Shown: positions 1 through 7,751 of the stretch, piece by piece
Numbering within the stretch: the first letter of the stretch is position 1
Layout of the letters: the number at the start of each line of letters is the position of its first letter
Origin: Bacillus sp. AFS029637
GTDB taxonomy: Bacteria > Bacillota > Bacilli > Bacillales > Bacillaceae_G
Assembly (NCBI RefSeq): GCF_002584985.1
Contig: NZ_NUPZ01000022.1
Coordinates: 50,244 to 114,243 of the forward strand
Length of the DNA stretch: 64,000 bases
Direction: 5' to 3'
The notes under the pieces: generated by a model
The model's input: the letters and a program-made list of their open reading frames with translations, nothing else
What the model was told of the DNA's origin: nothing
Database searches by the model: none
Made by a program: the position numbers and the translations under genes

Positions 1-1
1 A

Positions 2-442
2 TTGAAAGCAATCTCACAAAATGAACAACGTGTTGAAGCGCTTGGATACAAAGTTCTTCATTATAAAATAATCGCGAGTGTAGTGGCGGGAGTAGTAGCT
101 GCAATTAGCGGTGGGTTATTTGTTATCACATTGCGCTTTGTAAATACGACAGTATTTTCAATTGAAATGACATTAAATGCATTGTTGATGACAATGATTG
201 GAGGAGTTGGAACGTTAATAGGAGCCATTGCTGGAGCTGGCATAATTGAATCGCTGAAATATTATTTATCAGAACTAGCGACGGAGTATCGGATTTTTGA
301 AAGATGGACGATTATGCTAGGTTTATTGTATATTATCGTGTTGCTAGTTTTTCCGAAAGGATTAGTTGGAACGGTTAAGAAGTTGAAGGGCTTTAAAAGG
401 AGGAAGAAGGAGAAAAGCGCAGGAGTGGAGCAAAACGTGTGA
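2..442 (+). CDS. livM: Branched-chain amino acid ABC transporter permease, LivM type (C-terminal part)
   Basis: This is the last 146 or so codons of a gene whose start lies before the window. The fragment opens in the conserved cytoplasmic loop of LivM permeases (an AISQNEQRVEALGY-like stretch that couples to the ATPase), followed by hydrophobic segments at about residues 22-46, 55-80 and 100-118, and ends in the family's FPKGLVG motif plus a lysine-rich tail. LivM proteins pair with LivH to move Leu/Ile/Val, or sometimes urea or amides, across the membrane. The rest of the operon lies outside the window, so the substrate cannot be judged. Family call is firm; the exact substrate is inference. 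Confidence 0.85.
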   Translation: MKAISQNEQRVEALGYKVLHYKIIASVVAGVVAAISGGLFVITLRFVNTTVFSIEMTLNALLMTMIGGVGTLIGAIAGAGIIESLKYYLSELATEYRIFERWTIMLGLLYIIVLLVFPKGLVGTVKKLKGFKRRKKEKSAGVEQNV

Positions 443-463
443 AAAAACAATTGTATATAATAT

Positions 464-501
464 AAAAATCCCTCCTTTCGATTAGTGAAGGAGGGATTTT
501 T
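464..501. terminator. Rho-independent terminator after livM
   Basis: Arms aaaaatccctcctt (464-477) and aaggagggattttt (488-501) match perfectly. The stem sits between the livM stop and the end of the convergent LysR gene, and the A/T-rich flanks let it work on both strands. Confidence 0.9.
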
Positions 502-544
502 ATTGGTGTAGGTAATTAGTTAGTCTGTAAACATAGTAATTCTA

Positions 545-1333
545 TTAATAAAATAGTTCATCAGGGATATGTTTTATAAAGTTTCCATTCGTAAAAAAAT
601 GAACAGCTAATTTCTCTATGGGAACATCTTCAATGGTTACTAATATATCATTTTTAACCGGCAAAAAAGCTATTCCTTTTCCATCATTAATAAATTCTTC
701 AATAAGCGAATAAGAATCCAATTGTTGAAGTTGATGCTGGGATAGACCGTTTTCTTTAAGAAATTGTATTGTCTTATTTCGAAAAGGACACTTCTTATCG
801 TTACTTACGAAAAAAAGTTCCTTTGAATAGTCAATGGTATACTTTTCTTTCGTTTTTAATAAGCCTACAGAAATTGATGTAGTAAACACTTTTTTAAACG
901 CTACGTCGGAATAATCCTCATACGTTATGACCATATCAACTTTTTGTTGCTGTAGTAGTTTTTGTAAATGGCTACTACTTTCTATGTATATTTGATAATT
1001 CCTGAAATTTTCTTTAATACGCTTACTTAAATAACTTGTCAAAATAGATTGTGACGTCGCTATTACAAAAGCAGTACCGCTCGCTTTAATTTCATTTTTG
1101 GCTTCTTCTAATAGAGTTAATATTTTATTCGTGTAGTCTAATAAAATGTCACCAGAAGGTAACAGAGAAACACCTTTGTTATCTCTATGTAGTAAAGGAG
1201 TTTCTAACTCTTGTTCTAATTTTTTAATACGCTCCGTTACGTTCGGTTGAACATACCCTAATTCTTTAGCAGCTTTACTAATAGAACCCTCACTGGCTAC
1301 AGTTTTGAATATGATAAGATCATTAATTTCCAT
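545..1333 (-). CDS. LysR family transcriptional regulator
   Basis: A 262-residue LysR protein: an N-terminal winged helix-turn-helix (MEINDLIIFKTVASEGSISK..., residues 1-60, with the AAKELGYVQPNVTERIKKLE helix pair) followed by a periplasmic-binding-like effector domain. I start it at the ATG at 1333 because LysR proteins begin a few residues before the helix, and AGGGGC lies upstream; an in-frame start at 1375 would add 14 atypical residues. It is divergent from the DUF4865 gene at 1454, and a T-N11-A palindrome lies between them, so it probably controls itself and that neighbour. The effector is unknown. Confidence 0.88.
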   Translation of the reverse strand: MEINDLIIFKTVASEGSISKAAKELGYVQPNVTERIKKLEQELETPLLHRDNKGVSLLPSGDILLDYTNKILTLLEEAKNEIKASGTAFVIATSQSILTSYLSKRIKENFRNYQIYIESSSHLQKLLQQQKVDMVITYEDYSDVAFKKVFTTSISVGLLKTKEKYTIDYSKELFFVSNDKKCPFRNKTIQFLKENGLSQHQLQQLDSYSLIEEFINDGKGIAFLPVKNDILVTIEDVPIEKLAVHFFTNGNFIKHIPDELFY

Positions 1334-1354
1334 GTATCTCAGCCCCTTGTTTGG

Positions 1355-1371
1355 TATCATTATAAATGATA
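1355..1371. promoter_or_regulatory. Candidate LysR box (T-N11-A palindrome)
   Basis: The sequence tatcattataaatgata has perfect 6-bp arms around a 5-bp centre. It contains the T-N11-A spacing typical of LysR sites (1357-1369) and lies in the divergent promoter region between the lysR-type gene and the DUF4865 gene. Function is inferred from position and symmetry. Confidence 0.5.
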
Positions 1372-1453
1372 TCAAACATAATTTATACCTATTTTACGTC
1401 AGCCGGTCGTCGACTTATCATTATATATATAAGATCGAAAGAGAGTGATAATC

Positions 1454-2002
1454 ATGATTGGAATGCAATATAAGGTCATTTTACCAAAGGATTATGACAT
1501 GGGGATTATTAAGAAAAGGGTAAAGGATAATGGGTATAAAACAGATGGTTTTCAAGAACTGAATTTCAAGGCGTATTTAATTACTGAGGCAGGTAAAGAT
1601 GGGAATTTCTATAACTGTTATGCACCTTTATATATTTGGAATAGTCATGAAGGAATGAACAAATTTATATTTGAAGGGTATTACGATAATATTTTACAAT
1701 CGTTTGGATGGCAACAAATACATATAGGTGTCCCTTTAGTGATTAATTTAAGTAATGAGTTTAAAAAAAGTAGGTATGCTGTTGAATATGTAGGGAGTAT
1801 TTCTCAAAAGGAATCATTGATTGGGAATCAATTTAACAGTTCGAATCATAATGTCCAAAATACAGAAAATTGCTTGGGAAATGTGGTAGTATATAATCCG
1901 GATAAATGGGGATATAGTCAGTTTCATTTTTATGAAGAGAAGCCTGAAGTTGAAGAAATGAAGGATATTACAATATATGAGGTTTTACACATTTCACAGT
2001 AG
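1454..2002 (+). CDS. DUF4865 family protein
   Basis: A 182-residue cytoplasmic protein that starts MIGMQYKVILPKDYDMGIIKKR and continues with the DGFQELNFKAYL and YNCYAPLYIW segments that I associate with DUF4865. Members often sit divergent from a LysR regulator, as here. No transmembrane segment or catalytic motif is evident and the biochemical role is unknown. The ATG at 1454 is chosen because AGAGAGTG precedes it at good distance; the frame is open back to a GTG at 1445. A shared terminator follows. Confidence 0.7.
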   Translation: MIGMQYKVILPKDYDMGIIKKRVKDNGYKTDGFQELNFKAYLITEAGKDGNFYNCYAPLYIWNSHEGMNKFIFEGYYDNILQSFGWQQIHIGVPLVINLSNEFKKSRYAVEYVGSISQKESLIGNQFNSSNHNVQNTENCLGNVVVYNPDKWGYSQFHFYEEKPEVEEMKDITIYEVLHISQ

Positions 2003-2026
2003 ATATGAAAGATAGCTTATTTATAA

Positions 2027-2071
2027 AAAAATCCATTTTGAGTAAAGTAAAAAGGTTCAAAATGGATTTTT
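2027..2071. terminator. Bidirectional terminator between convergent genes
   Basis: Arms aaaaatccattttga (2027-2041) and tcaaaatggattttt (2057-2071) are perfectly complementary and separate the DUF4865 gene from the convergent gene at 2082. Confidence 0.88.
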
Positions 2072-2081
2072 CTTAATTATC

Positions 2082-2825
2082 TTATGTATACTCAAAACAA
2101 ATTACTGCTTTTCTTAATTCTTTATTGAAGAATAAGTATACACGATCTGCACCATAAGCTTGAAAATAATATCCTGTGACAAATCCAACATATGTAAAGG
2201 GATGACCATATTCATCTTTTGGTACATATAGAAGATTAGTATAGTCAAAAATTTCGTCTTCGTTAACGCAGTCTTCTAATAATTCTTTGCCTTCTTCTGT
2301 CATAAAGCGTATATCATTTAGGAACCCATTTACCTCGGGATAATTTAATCCCCAGCCATTTGTTTGTTTTTCAGCAAACTCTTGTTCTAATAATTCTACA
2401 GATGTAAATTCTTTTCCAAAACTAGAATAAGGATAAATTTTTTGATTGCGATTGAAATATTCTTTACGGATTTTATAGTTTTTTTCATTAAACTCGTAGG
2501 CTTTTTCTATAATATCAGAATGATTTTGTTCAATTTTAAAGTAATTCCAATTTGCTTCGAATTTATATTTCCCATCAATGACATCGAAGCCTATTGTATC
2601 TGCTTTCGTATAATTTGTGTGAAATGATTGGGTGAAATCACCAACGCACCCTTCGTGAATTTCCTTTGCTGACACAATATGTAACCATTCGTCCCATTCC
2701 GGTTCAATACATTGTAAGTTTATAGAGCAAATGGGTAAAAAGTGTTTTTTATGCAGTTCCAAATTATCATAAAATACTTCTTCATATGCAGGAAACGGTT
2801 TTATAAATTGTTTAGAAATATGCAT
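2082..2825 (-). CDS. Uncharacterised cytoplasmic protein
   Basis: A 247-residue, acidic, aromatic-rich protein with no signal peptide, no membrane segment and no motif that I recognise. Features that stand out are Trp/Tyr clusters (EWDEWLHI, NGWGLNYPE) and a C-terminal GYYFQAYGADRVYLFF segment. It reads as a real gene: normal codon use, its own ATG at 2825, and a shared terminator downstream. It stands alone between a converging neighbour and a structured intergenic region. The pattern resembles SMI1- or immunity-like Bacillus proteins, but I cannot support that and propose no function. Confidence 0.6.
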   Translation of the reverse strand: MHISKQFIKPFPAYEEVFYDNLELHKKHFLPICSINLQCIEPEWDEWLHIVSAKEIHEGCVGDFTQSFHTNYTKADTIGFDVIDGKYKFEANWNYFKIEQNHSDIIEKAYEFNEKNYKIRKEYFNRNQKIYPYSSFGKEFTSVELLEQEFAEKQTNGWGLNYPEVNGFLNDIRFMTEEGKELLEDCVNEDEIFDYTNLLYVPKDEYGHPFTYVGFVTGYYFQAYGADRVYLFFNKELRKAVICFEYT

Positions 2826-2938
2826 GGCCTGTCCACCTTTATACGAGTTTTTTGTTTAATTTTATCATATTATTTGAATTTTTTCTTATTTGAAACTTTA
2901 AGATACTCATATTTATCCCGCTATTTGTAGGCAGTAAA

Positions 2939-3022
2939 ACTCCCACCTCTAGGCTGAAGCAAAGAAGTAAGGTGGGAGTCGGGCTAATAATCAGTGGGGG
3001 GTGAACAAAACCTCCACTGATT
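2939..3022. repeat. Two adjacent stem-loops in a 421-bp intergenic region
   Basis: The gap 2826-3246 contains two inverted repeats back to back: actcccacct/aggtgggagt (2939-2948/2970-2979, perfect) and aatcagtggggg/cctccactgatt (2989-3000/3011-3022, one mismatch). A further 150 bases with short hairpins (for example gaagt-gat-acttc near 3114-3126) follow before the lipoprotein gene. Neither stem has a U-run, so they are not ordinary terminators. The block resembles a dispersed intergenic repeat or a structured leader; I cannot assign a family from one copy. Confidence 0.5.
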
Positions 3023-3246
3023 AAAGTTTCACTTTACGAGAAGAAAGAATTCGTAAGTAAGGTAGATATCTCATTTTTGAGATTTTATCATACGTCGAAA
3101 AGACGAGGAGTGAAGTGATACTTCATACTTATAAATCGCTTTACTATATTCGACACAAAATGACAACATGCTGTTCGTCCATCTGTTATCATAATATATA
3201 GTTTTTTTGGGGTTTTTATCATTTTTATATTGGGGGAAGGGAATTT

Positions 3247-3786
3247 ATGTTTAAAAAAATTGGGACAATCACTCTAGCAGGGACATTAGCTTTCAGTTTA
3301 TCGGCATGCGATGAGAAGGAAGAAGTAGCTAAAACCGTATCAAATAATACTAAGGAAGAGCAAAGTAGTGAAAAAAAAGAAGATGCGAAGAAAGAAGATA
3401 CAAGGGAATATAATGTTGAAAAAACTACTCAAATTAGAGATCAAAAATTAACAGTCCATAAGGTGCAAATAGCACAAGTGGCAGAATATGATAAGCTGGA
3501 AAAAGGTAATGAGTTTGTTATTGTTCATGTTACAGTAGAGAATGTTGGTAATCAAAAAGTTAGAATTAACCCATTAGATTTTTACCTTGAAAGAGGCGAT
3601 GGAAGTGTTGTTGACCATACATTTTCAACTAGCAATAAAAATATTTTTAAAATTAATGATGTAGATCCAAATGGTAAGTTAACAGGAGCGATAACATTTG
3701 AAGCGAAAAAAGGTGATTCTAATCTTCAATTAATTTATAGACCTGATGTTATGTCTAAAGAGGAAGTAAAAGTGAAACTTAAATGA
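3247..3786 (+). CDS. DUF4352 lipoprotein
   Basis: A secreted lipoprotein of 179 residues. It has a lysine-rich start, a hydrophobic stretch and a lipobox LSAC with the lipidated Cys at 21. A charged Glu/Lys linker (about 25-55) follows, then a beta-rich domain with the EFVIVHVTVENVGNQKV pattern of DUF4352 (telokin-like Ig fold) from about 60 to 179. Such proteins sit on the outer face of the membrane; their role is unclear. The ATG at 3247 follows a gggggaaggg ribosome site. It stands alone after a structured intergenic region. Confidence 0.85.
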   Translation: MFKKIGTITLAGTLAFSLSACDEKEEVAKTVSNNTKEEQSSEKKEDAKKEDTREYNVEKTTQIRDQKLTVHKVQIAQVAEYDKLEKGNEFVIVHVTVENVGNQKVRINPLDFYLERGDGSVVDHTFSTSNKNIFKINDVDPNGKLTGAITFEAKKGDSNLQLIYRPDVMSKEEVKVKLK

Positions 3787-3795
3787 TTTATCTCG

Positions 3796-3829
3796 TAAAA
3801 GCCCGATTTGTGTAGACAAGGGTCTTTTA
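3796..3829 (+). terminator. Probable terminator after the DUF4352 gene
   Basis: An interrupted stem: taaaag-ccc (3796-3804) pairs with ggg-t-ctttta (3820-3829), with inner ttgt/acaa pairing. Bulges make it weaker than the other terminators here. The remaining gap 3830-4098 shows only an acggta/taccgt pair and no ORF that I trust. Confidence 0.45.
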
Positions 3830-4100
3830 TGCAAATCTATACAAGTTTTAAATGAAAACGGTAAGCTTGAATGAAATGACGGTACGGCAAAAATATTAGG
3901 TTAGATAGTGTGAATTTCAAACATACCGTTTTGGAAAACAAAAATAAATGTATGATAAGGATTAGGCATTGGAGCTTAATCCTTTTTGTATGGAGATGTA
4001 GAGAACGGCAAGTAGACCTGACACTACACGAGTGATGCATTTCGATATAACTTATTGTTTCAAGTTTAAATAAGTTGAGTTGTATAAAAAAAATGTAATT

Positions 4101-4140
4101 ATCACTTGCATTACTATCACTTGCGTAGTAAAGTGATAGT
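4101..4140. promoter_or_regulatory. MarR-type operator upstream of marR
   Basis: A perfect 10-bp inverted repeat, actatcactt (4113-4122) and aagtgatagt (4131-4140), lies 27 bp before the MarR start. An extra half site atcacttgc at 4101-4109 repeats 4116-4124 directly with a 15-bp period. This is the expected arrangement for an autorepressed MarR gene. Confidence 0.6.
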
Positions 4141-4167
4141 AAGATAAACGCTAGGAAGTGATGAATC

Positions 4168-4611
4168 ATGCGTGATAATACAATAGGATCGTTAATATGG
4201 TTACGTTTAATACGATTTACGAACCAAAGTAATCAAATGTCAAATGAGTTTTTAAAACGTTTTGATTTAACGACAGCACAATTTGATGTACTTTTACAAA
4301 TACGGACTTATCAGCCGTTAACGCAAATGGAGTTAGCTGAGAAGGTTACTGTTACACAAGGTGGTATTTCTCGAATGTTAACTCGCCTTGAAAAAGAAGG
4401 TTATATTATACGAAAACAAGATTGGAAGACGAAAACCATTAGTCTTACAGAGCAAGGGGAAGGGGCTTTAGAAAGAGCATTGCCAGAACAACTTGCATTT
4501 CAATCATCATTTTTTGATGATGTATTAAATGAAGAAGAGCAGAAAATACTTTATGAGTTGATGACAAAAGTTCATAAGCATAGTGAAAAAAAAGAATTAC
4601 CGAGTGAGTAA
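4168..4611 (+). CDS. MarR family transcriptional regulator
   Basis: A 147-residue winged-helix repressor: N-terminal dimer helix, then [12 protein letters not shown]...[30 protein letters not shown] (about 35-85) with the recognition helix and wing, and a C-terminal dimer helix. Length and order are typical of MarR. The ATG at 4168 follows TAGGAAGTG. A strong palindrome lies just upstream and a related one (ctaatca-ag-tgattag) lies between this gene and the flavin oxidoreductase that starts 76 bp downstream, so it probably represses both. The inducer is unknown. Confidence 0.9.
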   Translation: MRDNTIGSLIWLRLIRFTNQSNQMSNEFLKRFDLTTAQFDVLLQIRTYQPLTQMELAEKVTVTQGGISRMLTRLEKEGYIIRKQDWKTKTISLTEQGEGALERALPEQLAFQSSFFDDVLNEEEQKILYELMTKVHKHSEKKELPSE

Positions 4612-4633
4612 TTTTTTTTACAGAATCAATTGA

Positions 4634-4649
4634 CTAATCAAGTGATTAG
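4634..4649. promoter_or_regulatory. Second MarR-like operator before the oxidoreductase gene
   Basis: The sequence ctaatca-ag-tgattag is a perfect palindrome (4634-4640/4643-4649) and contains atcaagtgat, which resembles the atcactt/aagtgat arms upstream of marR. It is placed to control the gene at 4688. Inference from symmetry and position. Confidence 0.45.
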
Positions 4650-4687
4650 AGAAAAGTTAATACCGATTAATAAAGGAGAGCGCAATT

Positions 4688-5743
4688 ATGGAAAAATACC
4701 GTATGGATACAAGTAAAGGAATTGAGTTTGGATTATATTCAATTGGGGATCATATTTTAAATCCGCATAATGGAAAAAAATTAAGTGCAGGGGAGCGAAT
4801 CCGTGAGCTTATTGAAACTGCTAAGTTAGCGGATGAGGCTGGACTTGATGTATTTGCAGTTGGTGAAAGTCATCAAACGCATTTTACAACGCAAGCTCAC
4901 ACAGTAATTTTAGGGGCTGTTGCACAAGCAACGAAAAATATTAAAATAGCGAGTTCTGCAACAATTTTAAGTACATCAGATCCAGTTCGAGTATATGAGG
5001 ATTTTGCGACTATTGATTTAATTTCTAATGGTCGTGCTGAAATCGTAGCTGGTCGTGGTTCTCGCATTGGAGGATATAGTTTACTTGGTTACGATGTAAA
5101 TGATTATGAAGAGCTATTTGAAGAGAAGATGGATCTTTTACTAAAAATTAATAAAGAAGAAAATGTAACATGGAAAGGGCAGTTCAGAGCACCACTTGAA
5201 CGTGCAGGTATTATTCCAAGAGCTAAAAATAATAACTTACCAATTTGGCGTGCGGTTGGTGGTCCACCAGCTAGTGCAATAAAAGCGGGGCGCGCAGGTG
5301 TTCCGATGATGATAACAACACTTGGCGGACCAGCTATTAATTTTAAAGTTTCAGTAGATGCTTATCGTGAGGCGGCTGCGCAAAGTGGATTTGATCCAGC
5401 TAGTTTACCAATTGCAACAACGAGTTTATTCTATACAGCAGAAAATTCACAGGATGCGCTAAGTGAATATTATCCTCACATTAATGCGGGAATGATTGCA
5501 TTACGTGGAGGCGGATATCCGAAGCAACAATTTACAAATGCGCTAGATTACCGTGACGCGTTAATGATTGGCAGCCCGCAGCAAATTATTGAAAAAATGC
5601 TTTATCAATATGAATTATTTGGACAACAACGTTTTATGGCACAAATCGATTTTGGTGGTGTACCATTTGACAAAATTGAGAAAAACATCGAATTAATTGC
5701 TACTGAAATTTTACCAGCTGTTAGAAAACATACAGCGAAATAA
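4688..5743 (+). CDS. LLM-class (luciferase-like) flavin-dependent oxidoreductase
   Basis: A 351-residue TIM-barrel flavoprotein of the bacterial luciferase superfamily. Visible family segments are GIEFGLYSIGDH at the N-terminus, AVGESHQTHF (about 58-67), ASSATILSTSDPVRVYEDFATIDLISNGRAEIVAGRGSR broken over residues 96-135, and the C-terminal IGSPQQIIEKML that binds the flavin region. It likely uses reduced FMN to oxidise a small substrate. The start follows AAAGGAGAG. It sits directly after a MarR regulator with a palindrome between, suggesting induction by a toxic or aromatic compound (inference). Confidence 0.88.
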   Translation: MEKYRMDTSKGIEFGLYSIGDHILNPHNGKKLSAGERIRELIETAKLADEAGLDVFAVGESHQTHFTTQAHTVILGAVAQATKNIKIASSATILSTSDPVRVYEDFATIDLISNGRAEIVAGRGSRIGGYSLLGYDVNDYEELFEEKMDLLLKINKEENVTWKGQFRAPLERAGIIPRAKNNNLPIWRAVGGPPASAIKAGRAGVPMMITTLGGPAINFKVSVDAYREAAAQSGFDPASLPIATTSLFYTAENSQDALSEYYPHINAGMIALRGGGYPKQQFTNALDYRDALMIGSPQQIIEKMLYQYELFGQQRFMAQIDFGGVPFDKIEKNIELIATEILPAVRKHTAK

Positions 5744-5748
5744 TTTGA

Positions 5749-5781
5749 AAATACCGAGAATCGAATGGATTCTCGGTATTT
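5749..5781 (+). terminator. Terminator after the luciferase-like gene
   Basis: Perfect arms aaataccgagaatc (5749-5762) and gattctcggtattt (5768-5781), followed by a T-run. Confidence 0.92.
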
Positions 5782-6347
5782 TTTTATGTATGTATTACGT
5801 TTGAAAAAGTGACAAAAAAATGAATTTTAGTTTAGAGAAAAGGGAGTTTTTTTCTATTTTTGAATAACAAAATGATAGGATTGAATATTAAAAATATATT
5901 TTTTTCTTGACAAAAAAATAGTGTTTTTTCTGGTTGGCTCTAAGGACATTTTTTTGAAGGGAAGTCAAATACATAAAGAGAAAAATAATGTTTTTATTAA
6001 TATAAAAGCAAGTTTAACATTCAAAAAATGCATTTTATTAATGAGAAAAAAATCATTCAAAAAAATACCAAAAGACATATTTCAGACAAAATGATGTCAA
6101 GAATACGTCAAAAATCAGCTGAATTTATTATGTAAGTATATTATACAATTCGATTAACGAATAAAAACACTACAGAAATAGTGAAAAGGTAAAAAATAGA
6201 AGTGTAATAGTTCGAAAAACTGAAATTTCATATTTTATGAAAATACATACAGGATGATTTTATCTTTTCGTATTTCTTATTAATTGAGTTCATTAAGAGT
6301 GCTCAATTAATTTTTATGATAAAAACTATGAGGGAAGTGAGTTTAGC
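5782..6347. other. 566-bp AT-rich control region upstream of cydA
   Basis: There is no ORF of note. The region has many A- and T-tracts, a palindrome aaaatgcatttt (6025-6036), and near its end a perfect inverted repeat attaattgag (6279-6288)/ctcaattaat (6302-6311) followed by tttt, 36 bp before the cydA start. cyd promoters in Bacillus are long and are repressed by Rex and controlled by oxygen regulators. I did not find a convincing Rex or FNR consensus by eye. Confidence 0.5.
6279..6315 (+). promoter_or_regulatory. AT-rich stem-loop with T-run just before cydA
   Basis: Perfect 10-bp arms attaattgag/ctcaattaat with a 13-base loop, then tttt. It could be a weak terminator in the cyd leader (attenuator) or an operator; the low GC of the stem argues against a strong terminator. 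Confidence 0.4.
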
Positions 6348-7751
6348 ATGGAAACGCTCGAATTGGCACGAATACAATTCGCATCAACAACGATATTTCA
6401 TTACTTGTTCGTTCCACTGTCCATTGGTTTAGCTTTTATTATTGCGTTAATGCAAACGTTGTATGTAGTAAAAGGGCAAGAAGTATATAAGAAGATGGGG
6501 AAATTTTGGACACAAATATTCCTTGTAAACTTTGCGGTAGGTGTAGTAACAGGTATTTTACAAGAGTTTCAATTTGGTATGAACTGGTCAACGTATTCAC
6601 GTTTCGTAGGTGATGTGTTTGGTCCATCACTTGCAATTGAAGGATTATTAGCATTTTTCATTGAGTCTACATTCCTAGGTTTATGGGTATTTGGTGAGGA
6701 TAAACTACCAAAGAAAATTCACCTTTTATGTATTTGGCTTCTTTCAATTGGAACGATGTTATCAGCGTTTTGGATTTTAACTGCAAATGCATTTATGCAG
6801 TCACCTGTAGGATATGAAATGGCAGCAGATGGTCGCGCACAGATGAATGATTTCTTAGCGATTATTCAAAACCCACAACTATGGGTGCAATTCCCGCATA
6901 CAATTACAGCGGCACTTGCAACAGGGGCATTCTTTATTGCTGGTGTTAGTGCATGGAAAATTACAAAACAACAAGAGACTGAGGTGTTTAAGAAGTCTTT
7001 CCGAGTTTCTATCGTTGTTGGAACAATTTCAACAGCATTGGTATTATTTTTCGGTCATGCACAAGCGCAAAATTTAATTAAGACACATCCGATGAAAATG
7101 GCGGCAGCTGAAGCATTATGGAATACGAGTGAGGATCCAGCGCCATTTACGGTATTTGCAAAAATTGATACAGAGAAGAAAGAAAATTCGTTTGAAATTC
7201 AAATCCCTTATATGTTAAGTCTATTGTCATACGATAAATTTAGCGGTCAAGTAGAAGGTATGAATCAAATTCAAAAACAATATGAAGAAAAATATGGACC
7301 TGGGGATTATATTCCGCCAGTACATACAATGTTTTGGAGCTTTAGAGCGATGGTAATGAGCGGAACGTTCATGTTACTTTTAGGAGCTTACGGATGGTTC
7401 TTATCAAGAAAAGATCGATTAGCTGAAAAAACGTGGTATTTAAAATTAATGGTGTATGCAATTTCACTACCGTTTATCGGTAATACTGTCGGATGGGTTA
7501 TGACTGAAATGGGTCGTCAGCCATGGGTAGTATTTGGTGTCATGAAAACAGAAGATGCTGTATCACCAAATGTAACATTCGGTGAAGTGTTATTCTCACT
7601 TATTTCATTCACATCAATGTATTTAATTATGGGTGGAATTTGTGTTTACTTATTCGTTCGTATCATTAAAGGTCATACGAATAAGAAAACGAAAAAGGAT
7701 AATCAAAGCCATGATCCATTTGATAAGGAGGAAGAGTATGTTATCTCTTAA
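6348..7751 (+). CDS. cydA: Cytochrome bd ubiquinol oxidase subunit I
   Basis: The membrane subunit (467 residues) that binds all three hemes and oxidises quinol to reduce O2 to water. It has about nine membrane segments; the first carries the conserved His18 (FHYLFVPLSIG), the heme b595 ligand position. The short quinol loop falls at about 240-320, and the MGRQPWVV motif near residue 385 is diagnostic. ATG at 6348 follows GAGGGAAGTGAG. It is the first gene of cydABDC and its end overlaps cydB by 14 bp, which implies translational coupling. High-affinity terminal oxidase for low oxygen. Confidence 0.96.
   Translation: METLELARIQFASTTIFHYLFVPLSIGLAFIIALMQTLYVVKGQEVYKKMGKFWTQIFLVNFAVGVVTGILQEFQFGMNWSTYSRFVGDVFGPSLAIEGLLAFFIESTFLGLWVFGEDKLPKKIHLLCIWLLSIGTMLSAFWILTANAFMQSPVGYEMAADGRAQMNDFLAIIQNPQLWVQFPHTITAALATGAFFIAGVSAWKITKQQETEVFKKSFRVSIVVGTISTALVLFFGHAQAQNLIKTHPMKMAAAEALWNTSEDPAPFTVFAKIDTEKKENSFEIQIPYMLSLLSYDKFSGQVEGMNQIQKQYEEKYGPGDYIPPVHTMFWSFRAMVMSGTFMLLLGAYGWFLSRKDRLAEKTWYLKLMVYAISLPFIGNTVGWVMTEMGRQPWVVFGVMKTEDAVSPNVTFGEVLFSLISFTSMYLIMGGICVYLFVRIIKGHTNKKTKKDNQSHDPFDKEEEYVIS

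Noticed and set aside
3837-4169. A 110-codon minus-strand frame across the marR operator region
   Set aside because: Hydrophobic low-complexity product, covers the operator and leader of marR, and no ribosome site.
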